Positions 43,852 through 54,003 are shown, counted from the first letter of the stretch. The stretch: 64,000 bases of DNA from Lachnospiraceae bacterium (GCA_021203305.1 JAJQBK010000056.1:1-64000); one strand, 5' to 3'. The notes: generated by a model from the letters alone, not told the origin. Numbers and translations are program-made.

Positions 43852-45348
43852 CTAAATAATCCCGGCCCGGATCTTCGTCTCCAGAATCCTCAGCACACTC
43901 TCCTCAATCCGCTCCCGGGTAATCTCCCCGCTCTCCACAGCCTCGATCACTCCCTGGGCGGCCTCCTGCAGATTCTCCGGCATGAGAATCATATCCACCC
44001 CCGCCTGAATGGCCATCACCGCGGCCTCCGCGGAGGTATACCGGTCGGTGATCGCCTCCATCTGCATGGAATCCGTGATGATCAGGCCGTCAAAGCCCAG
44101 ATCATTTCTGAGAATGCCGATCATGGCCGCGGAAAGGGTGGCCGGTAAATCATCACCCGTCACCTGAGGCACCGAGATATGCCCCACCATGACAAAATCC
44201 GCCCCGGCGCTGATGCCTCCCTCAAAGGGCACAAATTCCACCTCCTCCAGCTCCTCCAGAGTCTTATTCAGCTCTGTATAGCCCTCATGGCTGTCCGTAG
44301 CCGTATCTCCATGCCCCGGAAAATGCTTCAGGGTACACAAAATGCCCCCGTCATGAAAGCCCCGCACCGCCGCCGACACCATTTCCGAGGCCACAGCCGC
44401 GTCCGAACTGAAGGACCGGTCCCCGATTACCGGATTGTCCGGGTTGGAATCCACATCCGCCACGGGGGCGAAATCCAGGTTGAAGCCCAGCTCCTTTAAT
44501 TCCGAACCGATGGTATAGCCCACGTGATAGGCGTTATCTGTATCCCCGGTGTTGCCGATGGTCTTCATATTGGGAAAGGAGGTGGTGCCCATGGCACTGT
44601 TATTGCCCACCCTGGCCACCGTTCCGCCCTCCTCGTCCACAGCGATAAAAAGCCCGATTTTGGAGTAGGACTGGCTGTTGGCGATCATGGTGCTGCACTG
44701 CTCCCGGGTCAGAATATTGGCCGCGAAATAAACGATTCCGCCCACGGGATAGTCCTCAAGGGCCCGTCCTGTTACCTCGGAGGCCTGAGTCGCCACACTG
44801 ACGCCTGTCAGCTGCTCCGGCCTTACGATAAACAGCTGGTATACCTGTTCACTCAGCGTCATGGAGGCTAAAATCTCCCTGGCAAGCTCCTCCGCGGTTT
44901 TCTCGTCCGTTCCCTCCGGTTCCTCCTCCGAGGCGTCAGCGGTCTGCAAAGCTTCCTCTCCTGAGGCGGTTCCTTCACCGGATTCTGTCTCTTCCCCCGA
45001 TGCGGTTTCTTTCCCGGATTCTGCTTCCTCCCCGGAAATGGTTTCTTCTCTGGTTTCCGTCTCCTCCCCGGAAGCGCTCTGCACTGACATTTCAGTCCCT
45101 TCCCCTTCAGAACTGCCCGCTGTTTCTCCTCCGGCCGATTCTGTTTCCGAGTTTCTCTCCGCGCTCTCCCCGGAAGAGCCCTGATCCTCTATTTCCACGG
45201 GAGTAACCGCCGTGGACATTCCTTCCTCTGACGTCCATTTCACCGCCAGAAGAACCACACATAAAACACAAAAAAGCGCCGCCATGACAACCATCATGAG
45301 ATTTCTGCCGCGCTTTTTTGATGTTTTCTTTTTTCTTCTGTCTCCCAT
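43852..45348 (-). CDS. GH3 family beta-N-acetylhexosaminidase (NagZ-like), membrane-anchored
   Basis: Removes N-acetylglucosamine from muropeptides or similar glycans outside the cell. 498 residues from ATG 45348 (GGAGG 5 bases upstream). A membrane anchor (MMVVMAALFCVLCVVLLAV) is followed by about 110 residues of Glu/Ser/Gly/Thr repeats with hexamers like SGEETE and SGKETA (44945-45080), then the GH3 domain: AVDEEGGTVARVG, LKHFPGHGDTATDSHEG (the catalytic His/Asp loop) and DGLIITDSMQMEAIT (nucleophile Asp). The long acidic linker is unusual and may reach through the wall. Confidence 0.88.
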   Translation of the reverse strand: MGDRRKKKTSKKRGRNLMMVVMAALFCVLCVVLLAVKWTSEEGMSTAVTPVEIEDQGSSGESAERNSETESAGGETAGSSEGEGTEMSVQSASGEETETREETISGEEAESGKETASGEETESGEGTASGEEALQTADASEEEPEGTDEKTAEELAREILASMTLSEQVYQLFIVRPEQLTGVSVATQASEVTGRALEDYPVGGIVYFAANILTREQCSTMIANSQSYSKIGLFIAVDEEGGTVARVGNNSAMGTTSFPNMKTIGNTGDTDNAYHVGYTIGSELKELGFNLDFAPVADVDSNPDNPVIGDRSFSSDAAVASEMVSAAVRGFHDGGILCTLKHFPGHGDTATDSHEGYTELNKTLEELEEVEFVPFEGGISAGADFVMVGHISVPQVTGDDLPATLSAAMIGILRNDLGFDGLIITDSMQMEAITDRYTSAEAAVMAIQAGVDMILMPENLQEAAQGVIEAVESGEITRERIEESVLRILETKIRAGII

Positions 45349-45434
45349 AGCTGCCTCCATTTCAGCAGACCCATCGGCTTTTCTTTTCTTCTAAATAATA
45401 ATAGCGTTCCGCCCCTGAAAGCCCCGCTACAGAT

Positions 45435-45523
45435 CCGGGCTACAGCAAGACTTTCAGAGACTGCGATTCGCGTATTGACCAGTACAGGATGGGCATATTA
45501 TTTTGTGACGATTCCTAATCCTG
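45435..45523 (-). repeat. 89-nt dispersed intergenic repeat, copy 3
   Basis: Ends two bases before the stop codon of the hemW-like gene at 45525, again on the 3' side of a minus-strand gene. The nearer flank is shared with copy 2 (GATCCGGGCT-like start). Confidence 0.75.
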
Positions 45524-45524
45524 G

Positions 45525-46964
45525 CTACTCCAGAAATCTCACAAACACCGTATTGCTTAAGTCAATACCTCGCCTGGTCAGCCGCAGCCCATCGCCGTCC
45601 GCCGTCCGCTCCATCAAGCCGTCCGCGACGCTTGATTCTATCGCTCCCTCAAATTGTCGGAGTTTATCCTCGCCAAACTGAGCGTGAAAAGCACTCTGTG
45701 ACACACCACGCATAAGGCGCAGGCCAAGGAAAAAAAATTCCTCCATTTCCTCTCCCGGGGTGAGGGCTTCCTTTTCCTCATATTTTTCTTCGTACTCTTC
45801 CTTCCTCTCATCGGTGCTTTCTTTCCTTTGGCCATCATATTTTCCTTCTTTTTCGGAACTCCTGCTTCCTTCGCCCTGCTCTTCAAATTTTCCTTCTCTT
45901 TTGCAGTCCTGTTTTCCGTGATCCCCGCCTTCTTTTCCGCCACCTGCGGCCTTTGTACTGCAGCCTTCCACGCTCTCATCCTTTTGTCCTTTGATGTCCC
46001 GAATTACAACTCTCCCGGTTCCCCCGCTTTCTTTTTCTGGTCTGCTTTCTCCCAAATATACGCTTAAATCAGATATATTTTTATATCGGATATGATCATA
46101 AAAGGACGCGGCCCCCAGCCCAAGCCCCAGGTAAGCGCCCCTCTGCCAGTAGACCAGATTGTGGCGGCACTCCCTTCCGGGCAGCGCATAGTTGGAAATC
46201 TCATACCTCTCATAGCCGAACCCCTTTAAGATTTCCTCCGTCCGCTGATACATCAGCCGGTCCACCTCCTCCGTGGGTAAATCCAGCTCCATTGAAGCAA
46301 AGGGAGTCCCCTCCTCCACAATCAGGCTGTACGCGGAGATGTGCTCAGGCTTTAAGGCCAGCACCCGATACAGCGTATCCTCATATTGCTCAGGAGTCTG
46401 CCCGGGAAGGGCACTCATCAGGTCCACATTGATATTCTCAAAGCCGGCCTCCCTGGCCCATCCGTATGTCTGTAAAAACTGCTCATACGTATGAATACGT
46501 CCCAGTGCTTTCAGCAGTTCCTCGTCCGCGGACTGCAGGCCAATGGAAATCCGGTTAAAACCGGCCCGGCGATACTCTCTCAGCGCCTCCTGGGAAGCGG
46601 TGCCCGGATTGCACTCCAGTGAAATCTCCGCATCGGAATCCACCGAAAAAACCTCACGGATCGTTCCCAGAACCCGGCAGAGGCTCTCCGGCTTTACCGC
46701 CGTCGGCGTTCCCCCGCCGAAAAAAACGGTCCGCACCCGGTATTCCTGAAACCGCGGCGCTTTTCTTCTGACCTCCTCGCACAGCTTTGCCAGATACCTT
46801 TCCTGTACCTCTTCCGGCGCGGGAGCGGACAGAAAATCACAGTATAAGCATTTTTTTACACAAAAAGGAATGTGGACGTACAGGCTCAAATCCTGATTCA
46901 AAATCTGCTCCTTTATTTCACACATACAAGTGATCCAAAATATTGTCCATAAACTGAAACTCAT
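45525..46964 (-). CDS. hemW: Radical SAM HemW-like protein with a charged insertion
   Basis: HemW is a haem chaperone related to coproporphyrinogen III dehydrogenase. The radical SAM cluster is CVKKCLYCDF, followed by FFGGGTPTAV, SLECNPGT and GFNRISIGLQS, and the C-terminal EEFFFLGLRLMRGV. Between the ISDLSVYLGES block and that end lies an insert of about 75 Lys/Glu/Gly-rich residues (KFEEQGEGSRSSEKEGKYD and similar), absent from usual HemW (about 380 residues). The start is uncertain: ATG 46964 has GGAGG immediately adjacent; ATG 46925 has none. It follows lepA, a common gene order in Firmicutes. Confidence 0.9.
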   Translation of the reverse strand: MSFSLWTIFWITCMCEIKEQILNQDLSLYVHIPFCVKKCLYCDFLSAPAPEEVQERYLAKLCEEVRRKAPRFQEYRVRTVFFGGGTPTAVKPESLCRVLGTIREVFSVDSDAEISLECNPGTASQEALREYRRAGFNRISIGLQSADEELLKALGRIHTYEQFLQTYGWAREAGFENINVDLMSALPGQTPEQYEDTLYRVLALKPEHISAYSLIVEEGTPFASMELDLPTEEVDRLMYQRTEEILKGFGYERYEISNYALPGRECRHNLVYWQRGAYLGLGLGAASFYDHIRYKNISDLSVYLGESRPEKESGGTGRVVIRDIKGQKDESVEGCSTKAAGGGKEGGDHGKQDCKREGKFEEQGEGSRSSEKEGKYDGQRKESTDERKEEYEEKYEEKEALTPGEEMEEFFFLGLRLMRGVSQSAFHAQFGEDKLRQFEGAIESSVADGLMERTADGDGLRLTRRGIDLSNTVFVRFLE

Positions 46965-47045
46965 CCTCCAGCAGGGTACTTCTTCTTTTCTTTCATGATT
47001 CCGGCATTGCAGAAATCTCCATGCTCCTGACGCTTTTGTTATCCC

Positions 47046-48857
47046 CTATTCATCCAGCTTCAGCACGCTCATGAAGGCCTTCTGCGGAATCTCCACATTG
47101 CCGATCTGGCGCATCCGCTTCTTGCCCTCCTTCTGCTTCTCCAGAAGCTTTTTCTTTCTGGAAATATCGCCGCCATAGCACTTGGCCAGCACGTCCTTGC
47201 GCATGGCCTTCACAGTCTCTCTGGCGATGATCTTGCCACCCACGGCCGCCTGAATGGGAATCTCAAACAGGTGTCTGGGAATCTCGTCCTTTAATTTCTC
47301 ACACATTTTGCGGCCCCGCTCGTAGGCGCTGTCCGCGTGGACGATGAAGGAGAGGGCGTCCACCTCCTCCCGGTTCACCAGAATGTCCAGCTTCACCAAA
47401 GAAGCGGCCTCGTATCCCTTGATTTCATAATCAAAGCTGGCGTATCCTCTGGAACGGCTCTTTAAGGCGTCAAAAAAGTCATAAATAATCTCATTCAGAG
47501 GCAGCTCGTATTTTAACAGCACCCGGGTGGTCTCCATATACTCCGTGCCGATATAACGTCCCCTGCGCTCCTGGCAGAGCTGCATGATGGGGCCGATAAA
47601 TTCGGTGGTGACCATGATCTGAGCGCTGACAATGGGTTCCTCCATATGCTCGATCTGAGACGGATCGGGCAGATTGGAGGGATTGGTCAGCTCTATCATC
47701 GTGCCGTCCGTTTTGTAAACCCGGTAAACAACGCCGGGAGCGGTGGTCACCAGATCCAGATTGTATTCCCTCTCCAGTCTCTCCTGAATAATTTCCAGAT
47801 GAAGCAGCCCCAGAAAGCCGCAGCGGAAGCCAAAGCCCAGGGCGATGGAGGTCTCCGGCTCATAATTTAAGCTGGCGTCGTTCAACTGCAGCTTTTCCAG
47901 CGCGTCCCTCAGATCCGGGTACTTCGCCCCGTCCGCCGGATACATACCGCAGTACACCATGGACTGCACCTTTTTATATCCCGCCAGAGGCTCCGCGCAG
48001 GGCCTGTCGTCCTCCGTGACCGTATCGCCCACAGCGGTATCCCGCACGTTCTTGATGGAAGCGGTGATATAACCCACCATGCCCGTGGACAGCTCCTCAC
48101 AGGGAATAAGGCGGCCGGCCCCAAAATACCCTACCTCCACCACCTCGTCCACCGCCCCGGTGGCCATCATGCGGATTCTGGTTCCCTTGCGCACACAGCC
48201 ATCCATCAGACGGACAAAAATAATCACGCCCCTGTAGGAGTCGTAGACAGAATCAAAAATCAGCGCCTTTAAAGGCGCGTCCGCGTCCCCTTTGGGAGAG
48301 GGCACCTTCGCCACCACCTGCTCCAGCACCTCTTCAATATTGACGCCGTTCTTGGCGCTGATCAGGGGAGCGTCCATGGCCTCAATGCCGATCACATCCT
48401 CAATCTCCGCCTTCACCCGCTCCGGCTCGGCGCTGGGCAGATCGATCTTATTGATCACTGGAAAAACCTCCAGGTCGTGATCCAGCGCCAGATACACATT
48501 GGCCAGCGTCTGGGCCTCAATGCCCTGGGCCGCGTCCACTACCAGAATAGTGCCGTCGCAGGCGGCCAGGGAACGGCTGACCTCGTAATTGAAATCCACA
48601 TGGCCGGGGGTATCTATCAGATTGAAAATATATTCCTCCCCGTCCTTCGCCTTATAGATGGTGCGCACCGCCTGGGCCTTGATGGTGATGCCCCGCTCCC
48701 GCTCCAGGTCCATATTGTCCAGCACCTGGGCCTGCATCTCCCGCTGGGTCAGAAGGCCGGTCATCTCGATAATCCGGTCCGCCAGGGTAGACTTACCGTG
48801 GTCAATATGGGCGATGATACAAAAATTTCTGATTTTACTCTGATCCGTATGTGGCAT
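47046..48857 (-). CDS. lepA: Elongation factor 4 (LepA)
   Basis: Ribosomal GTPase that back-translocates or assists ribosome assembly. From ATG 48857 (GGAGAG 5 bases upstream) 603 residues: G1 [47 protein letters not shown], then domains II-V and the LepA-specific C-terminus with [24 protein letters not shown] basic block. It starts the lepA-hemW unit. A hairpin (48893-48926) lies in its leader. Nothing unusual in length. Confidence 0.97.
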   Translation of the reverse strand: MPHTDQSKIRNFCIIAHIDHGKSTLADRIIEMTGLLTQREMQAQVLDNMDLERERGITIKAQAVRTIYKAKDGEEYIFNLIDTPGHVDFNYEVSRSLAACDGTILVVDAAQGIEAQTLANVYLALDHDLEVFPVINKIDLPSAEPERVKAEIEDVIGIEAMDAPLISAKNGVNIEEVLEQVVAKVPSPKGDADAPLKALIFDSVYDSYRGVIIFVRLMDGCVRKGTRIRMMATGAVDEVVEVGYFGAGRLIPCEELSTGMVGYITASIKNVRDTAVGDTVTEDDRPCAEPLAGYKKVQSMVYCGMYPADGAKYPDLRDALEKLQLNDASLNYEPETSIALGFGFRCGFLGLLHLEIIQERLEREYNLDLVTTAPGVVYRVYKTDGTMIELTNPSNLPDPSQIEHMEEPIVSAQIMVTTEFIGPIMQLCQERRGRYIGTEYMETTRVLLKYELPLNEIIYDFFDALKSRSRGYASFDYEIKGYEAASLVKLDILVNREEVDALSFIVHADSAYERGRKMCEKLKDEIPRHLFEIPIQAAVGGKIIARETVKAMRKDVLAKCYGGDISRKKKLLEKQKEGKKRMRQIGNVEIPQKAFMSVLKLDE

Positions 48858-48892
48858 AATTTCTCTCCGGTGTTCTCTTTTATTCAATCTCA

Positions 48893-48926
48893 GGACAAAG
48901 GCCGCTCCTCTCCGCTCTCTTTGTCC
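48893..48926. other. Hairpin in the lepA leader
   Basis: GGACAAAG and CTTTGTCC pair around an 18-base purine-rich loop, about 35 bases before the lepA ATG. No T run. The remaining gap to 49062 shows nothing clear. Confidence 0.35.
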
Positions 48927-49062
48927 GCTTCGCTCTTTTCGCGTATTCTAACATATTTTCCCGTCCATGTCCACTGAGTAACTTTCCGTCCATCACCACA
49001 CTGCACCCATTTCTCCGGCGCATTTCTCTGCTCAACGCCGTTTAAAGCCTCCCATTATTGCC

Positions 49063-50583
49063 CTACTCTCCGCCGCTCAACACCTGGTCCAGCACAAAGG
49101 CCAGCACCTCGCAGGTGTTCATGGCCTCCTCCACGGTGTTGGTCTGGGCGCCCAGCTCAATCAGCATATATTTGGGCATCAGGTGCATATTGTAGCGCCA
49201 GGCCTTCAGATAGATTCCTCTGGTAATCCCCGGAAAGTAGCTCTCCGTCACCACCTGCGCCTGAAAGGAAAAAGCCAGATTTGCCTCCAGATTTTCATTG
49301 AACAGATACTCGATGGGGCCGTAGGCGGTCCGGCTGATCCCGTTAAAAAACATAAACCTGGCGTAATCCTTCCCCTCGTATGTATACACCAGCTTCGTGC
49401 CCTCCGCTACCGCGTCCCGGTGCAGATCAATGACCACCTCAATGCTGGGATATTCCTCAAGAAGCGCCTCTATGGCCGGCAGCGCGTTGCTGTAGGCGTC
49501 GTCACGGCTGGGCACATCATAGGTTCCCTCATGGTGCAGCACAGAGTATCCGTACTCCTCTAAAAGCTCCGCCAGCCGTTCCCCCACACCCACAATGGTT
49601 GTAGACGGATCATTCTCATCGGAATCCGCGTAGGTTTCCTGAGAATGGCTGTGATAAATCAGAATCTGCGGCGCCGCATCCTCCTTGCTGATGGTGCAGT
49701 CATAGGAGGTCAGGCTCGTTAAATTAATCAAAGAAGCAGTGGGCTGTGTGGACGCGTCCACCACATAAAATTCCTCAATCAGCGCCTCAAAGCTGTCGAA
49801 ATCCGATAAATTATAATATTTCTGCTGCACCGGAGAAAAGCTGTTAGCCTGGCTTTGCCCCGTGATCTCATCAAACACAGTCAGCCTGGAGGCCGTCTGA
49901 CCGTTTGTCTGATTATCGGCCGTCTGATCCGTATCTGTCCGCGAATCATCGTCCTGCGTCCCATTGTCGTAAACATTTTCCTGCAAAAGCCCCGCCTGAG
50001 CCTGTGTGTCCACCAAAAACCGCAGGGAGCCTCCATTTTCGGAACCGTCCGTTTCTGTTTCCCCGTTACTCTCAGTAACTGTATCGTCGCTCTCTGTTTC
50101 CGCCCCGGCGGTCGTTTGCAGGGCAGTGCTCCCGGAAATTGTCTCACCATCTGACTGTGACGCGGCATTCCCGGAGGTATCTTCGCCATCCACCTGTGAC
50201 GCGGCATCCCCGGAAGCGGTCACACCGTCTGACTGTGATGCGGTGTCCCCGGAAGCTTCCTCCCCGTCTGTCGTCAGCACGGCAGTTCCGGAAACCGCCA
50301 GCGTCCCGCCGCCACCTGAAAGCTGAATCTGCCGCGCATAGCAAAAAAGCCGGGGAAAAATCAGCCTTTCCGCCAGACTTAATTTCGGTGTATTGATATG
50401 TACCGCATAGTCCACAATATCCGGCTCTCTGGCGCCGATTCCCTTTGCCAACATTCCATACAGATACCCCTGCGGAATCACGGACAGAATCCCAAGCGTC
50501 AGAATGGCCGCCGCAGACAGAACACGGATGTTCTTTGACAGCACAACCCTTCTTTTCCCAGCCCTTCTGTATCTGCGCTGCAT
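49063..50583 (-). CDS. spoIIP: Stage II sporulation protein P (SpoIIP)
   Basis: Peptidoglycan amidase and endopeptidase of the DMP complex that drives engulfment. 506 residues from ATG 50583 (GGAGG 5 bases upstream). A basic start and a membrane anchor (AAAILTLGILSVIPQGYLYG) precede a disordered Ser/Thr/Gly/Asp region of about 150 residues with four 13-residue repeats. The catalytic domain shows QILIYHSHSQETY, LHHEGTYDVPSRDDAYSNA, VVIDLHRDAV and MLIELGAQTNTVEEA, containing the two zinc-binding His and the Glu. It follows gpr (gap 112 bases), the usual order in clostridia. Confidence 0.95.
   Translation of the reverse strand: MQRRYRRAGKRRVVLSKNIRVLSAAAILTLGILSVIPQGYLYGMLAKGIGAREPDIVDYAVHINTPKLSLAERLIFPRLFCYARQIQLSGGGGTLAVSGTAVLTTDGEEASGDTASQSDGVTASGDAASQVDGEDTSGNAASQSDGETISGSTALQTTAGAETESDDTVTESNGETETDGSENGGSLRFLVDTQAQAGLLQENVYDNGTQDDDSRTDTDQTADNQTNGQTASRLTVFDEITGQSQANSFSPVQQKYYNLSDFDSFEALIEEFYVVDASTQPTASLINLTSLTSYDCTISKEDAAPQILIYHSHSQETYADSDENDPSTTIVGVGERLAELLEEYGYSVLHHEGTYDVPSRDDAYSNALPAIEALLEEYPSIEVVIDLHRDAVAEGTKLVYTYEGKDYARFMFFNGISRTAYGPIEYLFNENLEANLAFSFQAQVVTESYFPGITRGIYLKAWRYNMHLMPKYMLIELGAQTNTVEEAMNTCEVLAFVLDQVLSGGE
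50118..50273 (-). repeat. Four 39-bp coding repeats in spoIIP
   Basis: Units of 13 residues such as QSDGVTASGDAAS, QVDGEDTSGNAAS and QSDGETISGSTAL lie in the linker between membrane anchor and amidase domain. Confidence 0.8.
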
Positions 50584-50629
50584 CCCTACCTCCATACAAT
50601 CCTGTGATTTTTCTTTTCGTATCATATAA

Positions 50630-50687
50630 ATACTTTGGATTGCTTCGCAAAAAAGCTCCCCTGTATCATAACATTGTATGTCCGGAA
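50630..50687 (-). repeat. Shared leader element, copy 1 (before spoIIP)
   Basis: Matches 61556-61618 in the same relation to the next gene: ATACT.TGGATTGCTT..CAAAAAA, then CTCCC.TGTATCAT on the plus strand. On the minus strand it contains TATGAT (a -10-like box) and GATACAGGGGAGC, so it is probably promoter plus transcript start. Confidence 0.6.
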
Positions 50688-50695
50688 AAATGCTT

Positions 50696-51619
50696 CTATT
50701 CCCGCCTCGTCAGCGCGTTGACCGCCTCCGACAGGGTAAAGCTGAGCCTCTCCGTCATTTCATCGATTTCCTTGGTCGTCACATACATATTCTGAAGCTC
50801 CTCCAGATAAACGTCCGCGTCTCTTTTAGTCCGCTCCCCGGACTGTCGACGGCTGTCGCCCAAAGCGTCTCTGACAATCGTGGCCGCGTCCACCACCACG
50901 GGAATGCCCACGGCAATCACCGGCACCCCCAGCGTCTCGCGGTCGATGGCGTTTCTGTGATTGCCCACACCGCTTCCCGGCGCAATCCCTGTATTACTGA
51001 TCTGAATAGTGGTATAAAGCCTGTGAACGCTTCTGGCCGCCAGAGAATCCAGCACCAGCACCGCGTCCGGCTTTAAGGACCGGGCAATGCTCTGCACCAC
51101 CTGTGCCGTCTCGATTCCCGTTTTCGCCATCACGCCCGGCTCAATGGCGCTGAGCACCGTAAAGGTTTCCCTTCTGGTTTCTTCCCTGTAAAAGGGCAGA
51201 ATATGCCTGTTGACAGCCAGATGGTCAATGGTTTTGGGACCCAGGGCGTCCGCCGTCACCGCCCGGTTGCCCAGCCCCACCACCAGAAGCTCCCTCTGCT
51301 CCCCTTCCGGCAGAAGCTCCCGGATCTGACGGCTCAACAGGCTGCTGATTTTTCCATGGTATCCCTCGTCCCCTCCGGCGAGAGTCGGCGCCTCGATGGT
51401 GATATAAGTACCAATCGGCTTTTTCATGCGCCGGGCCGCCTCTTTACTCTCCACATGAACCCTGGTGATCTCCGCGGTCCCGTCCCCGCATTGAAGCTTC
51501 TCCACCCGCAGCCCCTCCGGCACGGCGTTGTCATTCTGTAAGCGCTCCCCCGCCTCCAGAGCCAGATCCGTGCGGGCCTCGGCGCTCAATATCCCATTTT
51601 TCGTTTTTGCCCTGTCCAT
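50696..51619 (-). CDS. gpr: Germination protease (GPR)
   Basis: Degrades small acid-soluble spore proteins on germination. 307 residues from ATG 51619 (GGAGGG 9 bases upstream). The start, ILSAEARTDLALEAGERL, carries the self-cleavage-like TDLA block, and the body shows LLVVGLGNRAVTADALGPK, HLAVNRHILPFY, VQSIARSLKPDAVLVLDSLA and NTGIAPGSGVGNHRNAI, all characteristic. Its forespore promoter should lie in 51620-51870; AAATAT and GGTATAGTT at a suitable distance were seen but are weak evidence. It is followed by spoIIP. Confidence 0.95.
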   Translation of the reverse strand: MDRAKTKNGILSAEARTDLALEAGERLQNDNAVPEGLRVEKLQCGDGTAEITRVHVESKEAARRMKKPIGTYITIEAPTLAGGDEGYHGKISSLLSRQIRELLPEGEQRELLVVGLGNRAVTADALGPKTIDHLAVNRHILPFYREETRRETFTVLSAIEPGVMAKTGIETAQVVQSIARSLKPDAVLVLDSLAARSVHRLYTTIQISNTGIAPGSGVGNHRNAIDRETLGVPVIAVGIPVVVDAATIVRDALGDSRRQSGERTKRDADVYLEELQNMYVTTKEIDEMTERLSFTLSEAVNALTRRE

Positions 51620-51873
51620 ATCTTCCATCCCTCCGATGCCTGTAAACACTGACTTTTCGTTTCATGTCTTCCCTGTTATTTACAACTATACCAACTCTGC
51701 TAGACAGATATTTCATTTTTCTGCGAACCATTTGCCAAAATGCCGTACAGCTGTAAATATTGACTCATTATTCACATATTTTTCTCTTTTTTACAAAGTT
51801 TTATGCAAAAAAATCTCGCGAATTTCTGAATTGTGTAAATCCTGTGAATTCTCGTGAATTTTGAATTCTGTAT

Positions 51874-51902
51874 TTGACATTTCAAACAAATTCCTTTATA
51901 CT
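51874..51902 (+). promoter_or_regulatory. Consensus promoter of the LysR-type gene
   Basis: TTGACA, 17 bases, TATACT. Just upstream (51817-51870) GAATT occurs five times at 5-18 base spacing, possibly regulator sites. The promoter excludes starts before about 51910. Confidence 0.75.
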
Positions 51903-51957
51903 ACTGGAAAATGTATCCGTGTATACACCAGATTTTTTTCAGAATGATTTAAAAGAT

Positions 51958-52886
51958 ATGACAAACCATGCAGCAGCCAATATCAGCATTTTTCAGATTC
52001 AGTTATTTCTGTCGGTGGCAAAGCACCGCAGCTTTTCCGCTGCCGCGGTGGAAAATAATATTGAGCAGTCCAACCTGAGCAGACAGATCGCCAGGCTGGA
52101 GGATTATCTCAATGTATCCCTGTTTATCCGCTCCTCCCATCCCATCCGCCTGACGAAAGAGGGAGAGACCCTCCGCGGACTGTGGGAACCATTGATGGAA
52201 GCCTTTGATTATTCTGTCCACGCCCTGGAAAAATCCGCGAACAGCCTGACGATATGTATCTCCGATTCCATCTCCATGATTAACGACATTCACAGTCTGA
52301 GGGAATTTGTGGCCGAAAAATTGCCGGAATTTGACCTGCAGTTTCTCTTCTGCCCTATCGCCGAATACACAGATTATCTCACGAAAGGAACAGCGGACGC
52401 TGCGATCACCATCTATATCGACGAGGCGCCGGGGTCTGACCTCTTTGAATATTACAAAATCAGGGATTGTCTGATGACTGTTTCCATGCTGAAGACCAAC
52501 CCGCTGAGCGGGAAAAACGAATTTCCCTGAACGATCTGAGGGAAGAAGATTTCATTGTTTTTGAGAGCAAAAATAATACTGTTACAGTGGACAAACTGAC
52601 TGCCGAGATCTGGAAAGAGTACGGCTACAGGCCGCATATCATACAGACCACCTCCTCCGTGATGGGCATGCCGAATTTGCTCCAGAAAGACAATCAGGTG
52701 ATCATTGGTTCCGACTGCTATAATTCTGTGCCTGACTCCAAAATCAGCGTGTTTCAATTCAATGGTCCCTATACTCTTTCCCTCTTTGCCATCCGCTGCA
52801 AGGAAAACCGCGTACATCCCATGTTCCATCAGATCATTGAACGGATTCGTGAGTTTTACGCGGAGGAAGAAATATCGGATTCATAA
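51958..52886 (+). pseudogene. LysR family regulator with a frameshift
   Basis: From ATG 51958 the protein reads ISIFQIQLFLSVAKHRSFSA, the LysR helix-turn-helix, then SRQIARLEDYLNVSLFIRS and an effector domain up to YKIRDCLMTVSMLKTNPL. Near 52505 the frame ends in a stop (GKNEFP), while the next frame goes on as EREKRISLNDLREEDFIVFE, PHIIQTTSSVMGMPNLL and further to 52886. One missing or extra base near 52500-52512 explains it; the joined protein has about 310 residues, normal for LysR. It is upstream of and convergent with an aminopeptidase-like gene, and may have controlled the divergent M29/membrane-protein units at 52.9-56.8 kb. Confidence 0.8.
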
Positions 52887-52888
52887 AT

Positions 52889-52935
52889 CAGGCGGGGTAC
52901 CCGGGCCATTTCAAAATGACCGGATACCCCGCCTG
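52889..52935. terminator. Strong bidirectional hairpin
   Basis: CAGGCGGGGTACCCGG and CCGGATACCCCGCCTG pair with one mismatch around a 15-base loop, between the convergent LysR and aminopeptidase-like genes. Confidence 0.75.
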
Positions 52936-52962
52936 AAAATTTCAGTATGTATATCACCGAAA

Positions 52963-54003
52963 TCAGATAACATATTCCCCATTATCAAGGATCAGCTCAC
53001 CGTCCACATACACCGTGGCGGTTGACATGATGCTGTCCACGTGCCAGTCCGGAATGGAAACGCTGCCTCCGAAAGGCGCGTTGGACCCGATCCCTACATG
53101 GGCGGACCCATACACATTTTCACCCTCACCGGCTCTGCCGTTGAGCAGACAGTTTTTGTTGCACCCGATGCCGAATTCCGCCATCATGTATTTCTGCTCC
53201 GGGGTTCCCTCATAGTTATTTGACGCGGCGATAAAGTTCTCCGCTTCCTTCCCTCCGGTGATGGACACGGCACTGCCGTTCTTCACTTCATAGACAATGC
53301 TGTCCTCGAGGAAGCCGTTCCTCAAAGCGTTGGCGGAATCGATCACCAAAGTACCCTCGGCGGACCCCTCATCGATTCCCATCACAATGCCGCCCAGCGG
53401 AAGCATCGCGCCCATGCCGGGTTTGTCCGCTTTCCGGATCAGCCCCAGAGAACTGGGACCCTTCATTTTCCCTACAGTAAAGGTCATATCCGTACCCTTG
53501 TCAGACAGTACATGAACCTCGTGTACTCCGTTGATAAATTTTGCGATCAGCCTGTTCTCAAGGTCCACAAGCTCATAATACTCCTCGCTGCTCTTCGGCA
53601 GGGTCCGGTACACATAATCTCCCTGCGCGGTGGTAAATCCGGTGGGGACAAAGCAGGTGCGCGGCGCTTTCCCGTTTTTGGGGAACATGATGGGTCCAAA
53701 GGAAAGAGAGCGCAGAAACGCCCACTTTGTGATGGGAATCATCACATCCGCGTTCATGCAGGCCAGCTCGCCCAGCTCCGGAATGCGCCCGTCGCTCCGG
53801 CTCTGCTCCTGAAAATAAAATATGCCCGGGTTAATCCCCCGATCCGCCAGCTCCGTGAACAGCGCCTTGCGAAGCTCCGGCAGACCGTTGGTATCCTCAA
53901 CTCCCGTATCGGAGAGAATCAGAACCTTCTCTCCCTCTTTGATGCCAAGAATATCATCAATCATGACCCTGGCGGTGCCCAGCAGTTCTCTGTAATCCTT
54001 CAT
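52963..54003 (-). CDS. M29-like aminopeptidase / NicX-like metalloenzyme
   Basis: 346 residues. The fold family includes aminopeptidase T (M29) and the 2,5-dihydroxypyridine dioxygenase NicX. Metal-site candidates lie at the C-terminus: MMAEFGIGCNKN, YGSAHVGIGSNAPFGG and PDWHVDSIM, then the conserved VYVDGELILDNGEYV. The N-terminal domain has GEKVLILSDTGVEDTNGLPE. AAGGAGG precedes the ATG. It is the third gene behind two small membrane proteins (gap 75 bases), and a homologue lies at 55784. Substrate may be a peptide or an aromatic ring compound; I cannot decide. Confidence 0.7.
   Translation of the reverse strand: MKDYRELLGTARVMIDDILGIKEGEKVLILSDTGVEDTNGLPELRKALFTELADRGINPGIFYFQEQSRSDGRIPELGELACMNADVMIPITKWAFLRSLSFGPIMFPKNGKAPRTCFVPTGFTTAQGDYVYRTLPKSSEEYYELVDLENRLIAKFINGVHEVHVLSDKGTDMTFTVGKMKGPSSLGLIRKADKPGMGAMLPLGGIVMGIDEGSAEGTLVIDSANALRNGFLEDSIVYEVKNGSAVSITGGKEAENFIAASNNYEGTPEQKYMMAEFGIGCNKNCLLNGRAGEGENVYGSAHVGIGSNAPFGGSVSIPDWHVDSIMSTATVYVDGELILDNGEYVI

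Noticed and set aside
49881..50396. Overlapping plus- and minus-strand frames in the spoIIP repeat region
   Set aside because: They are by-products of the repeated GC-rich linker and have no support outside the repeats.
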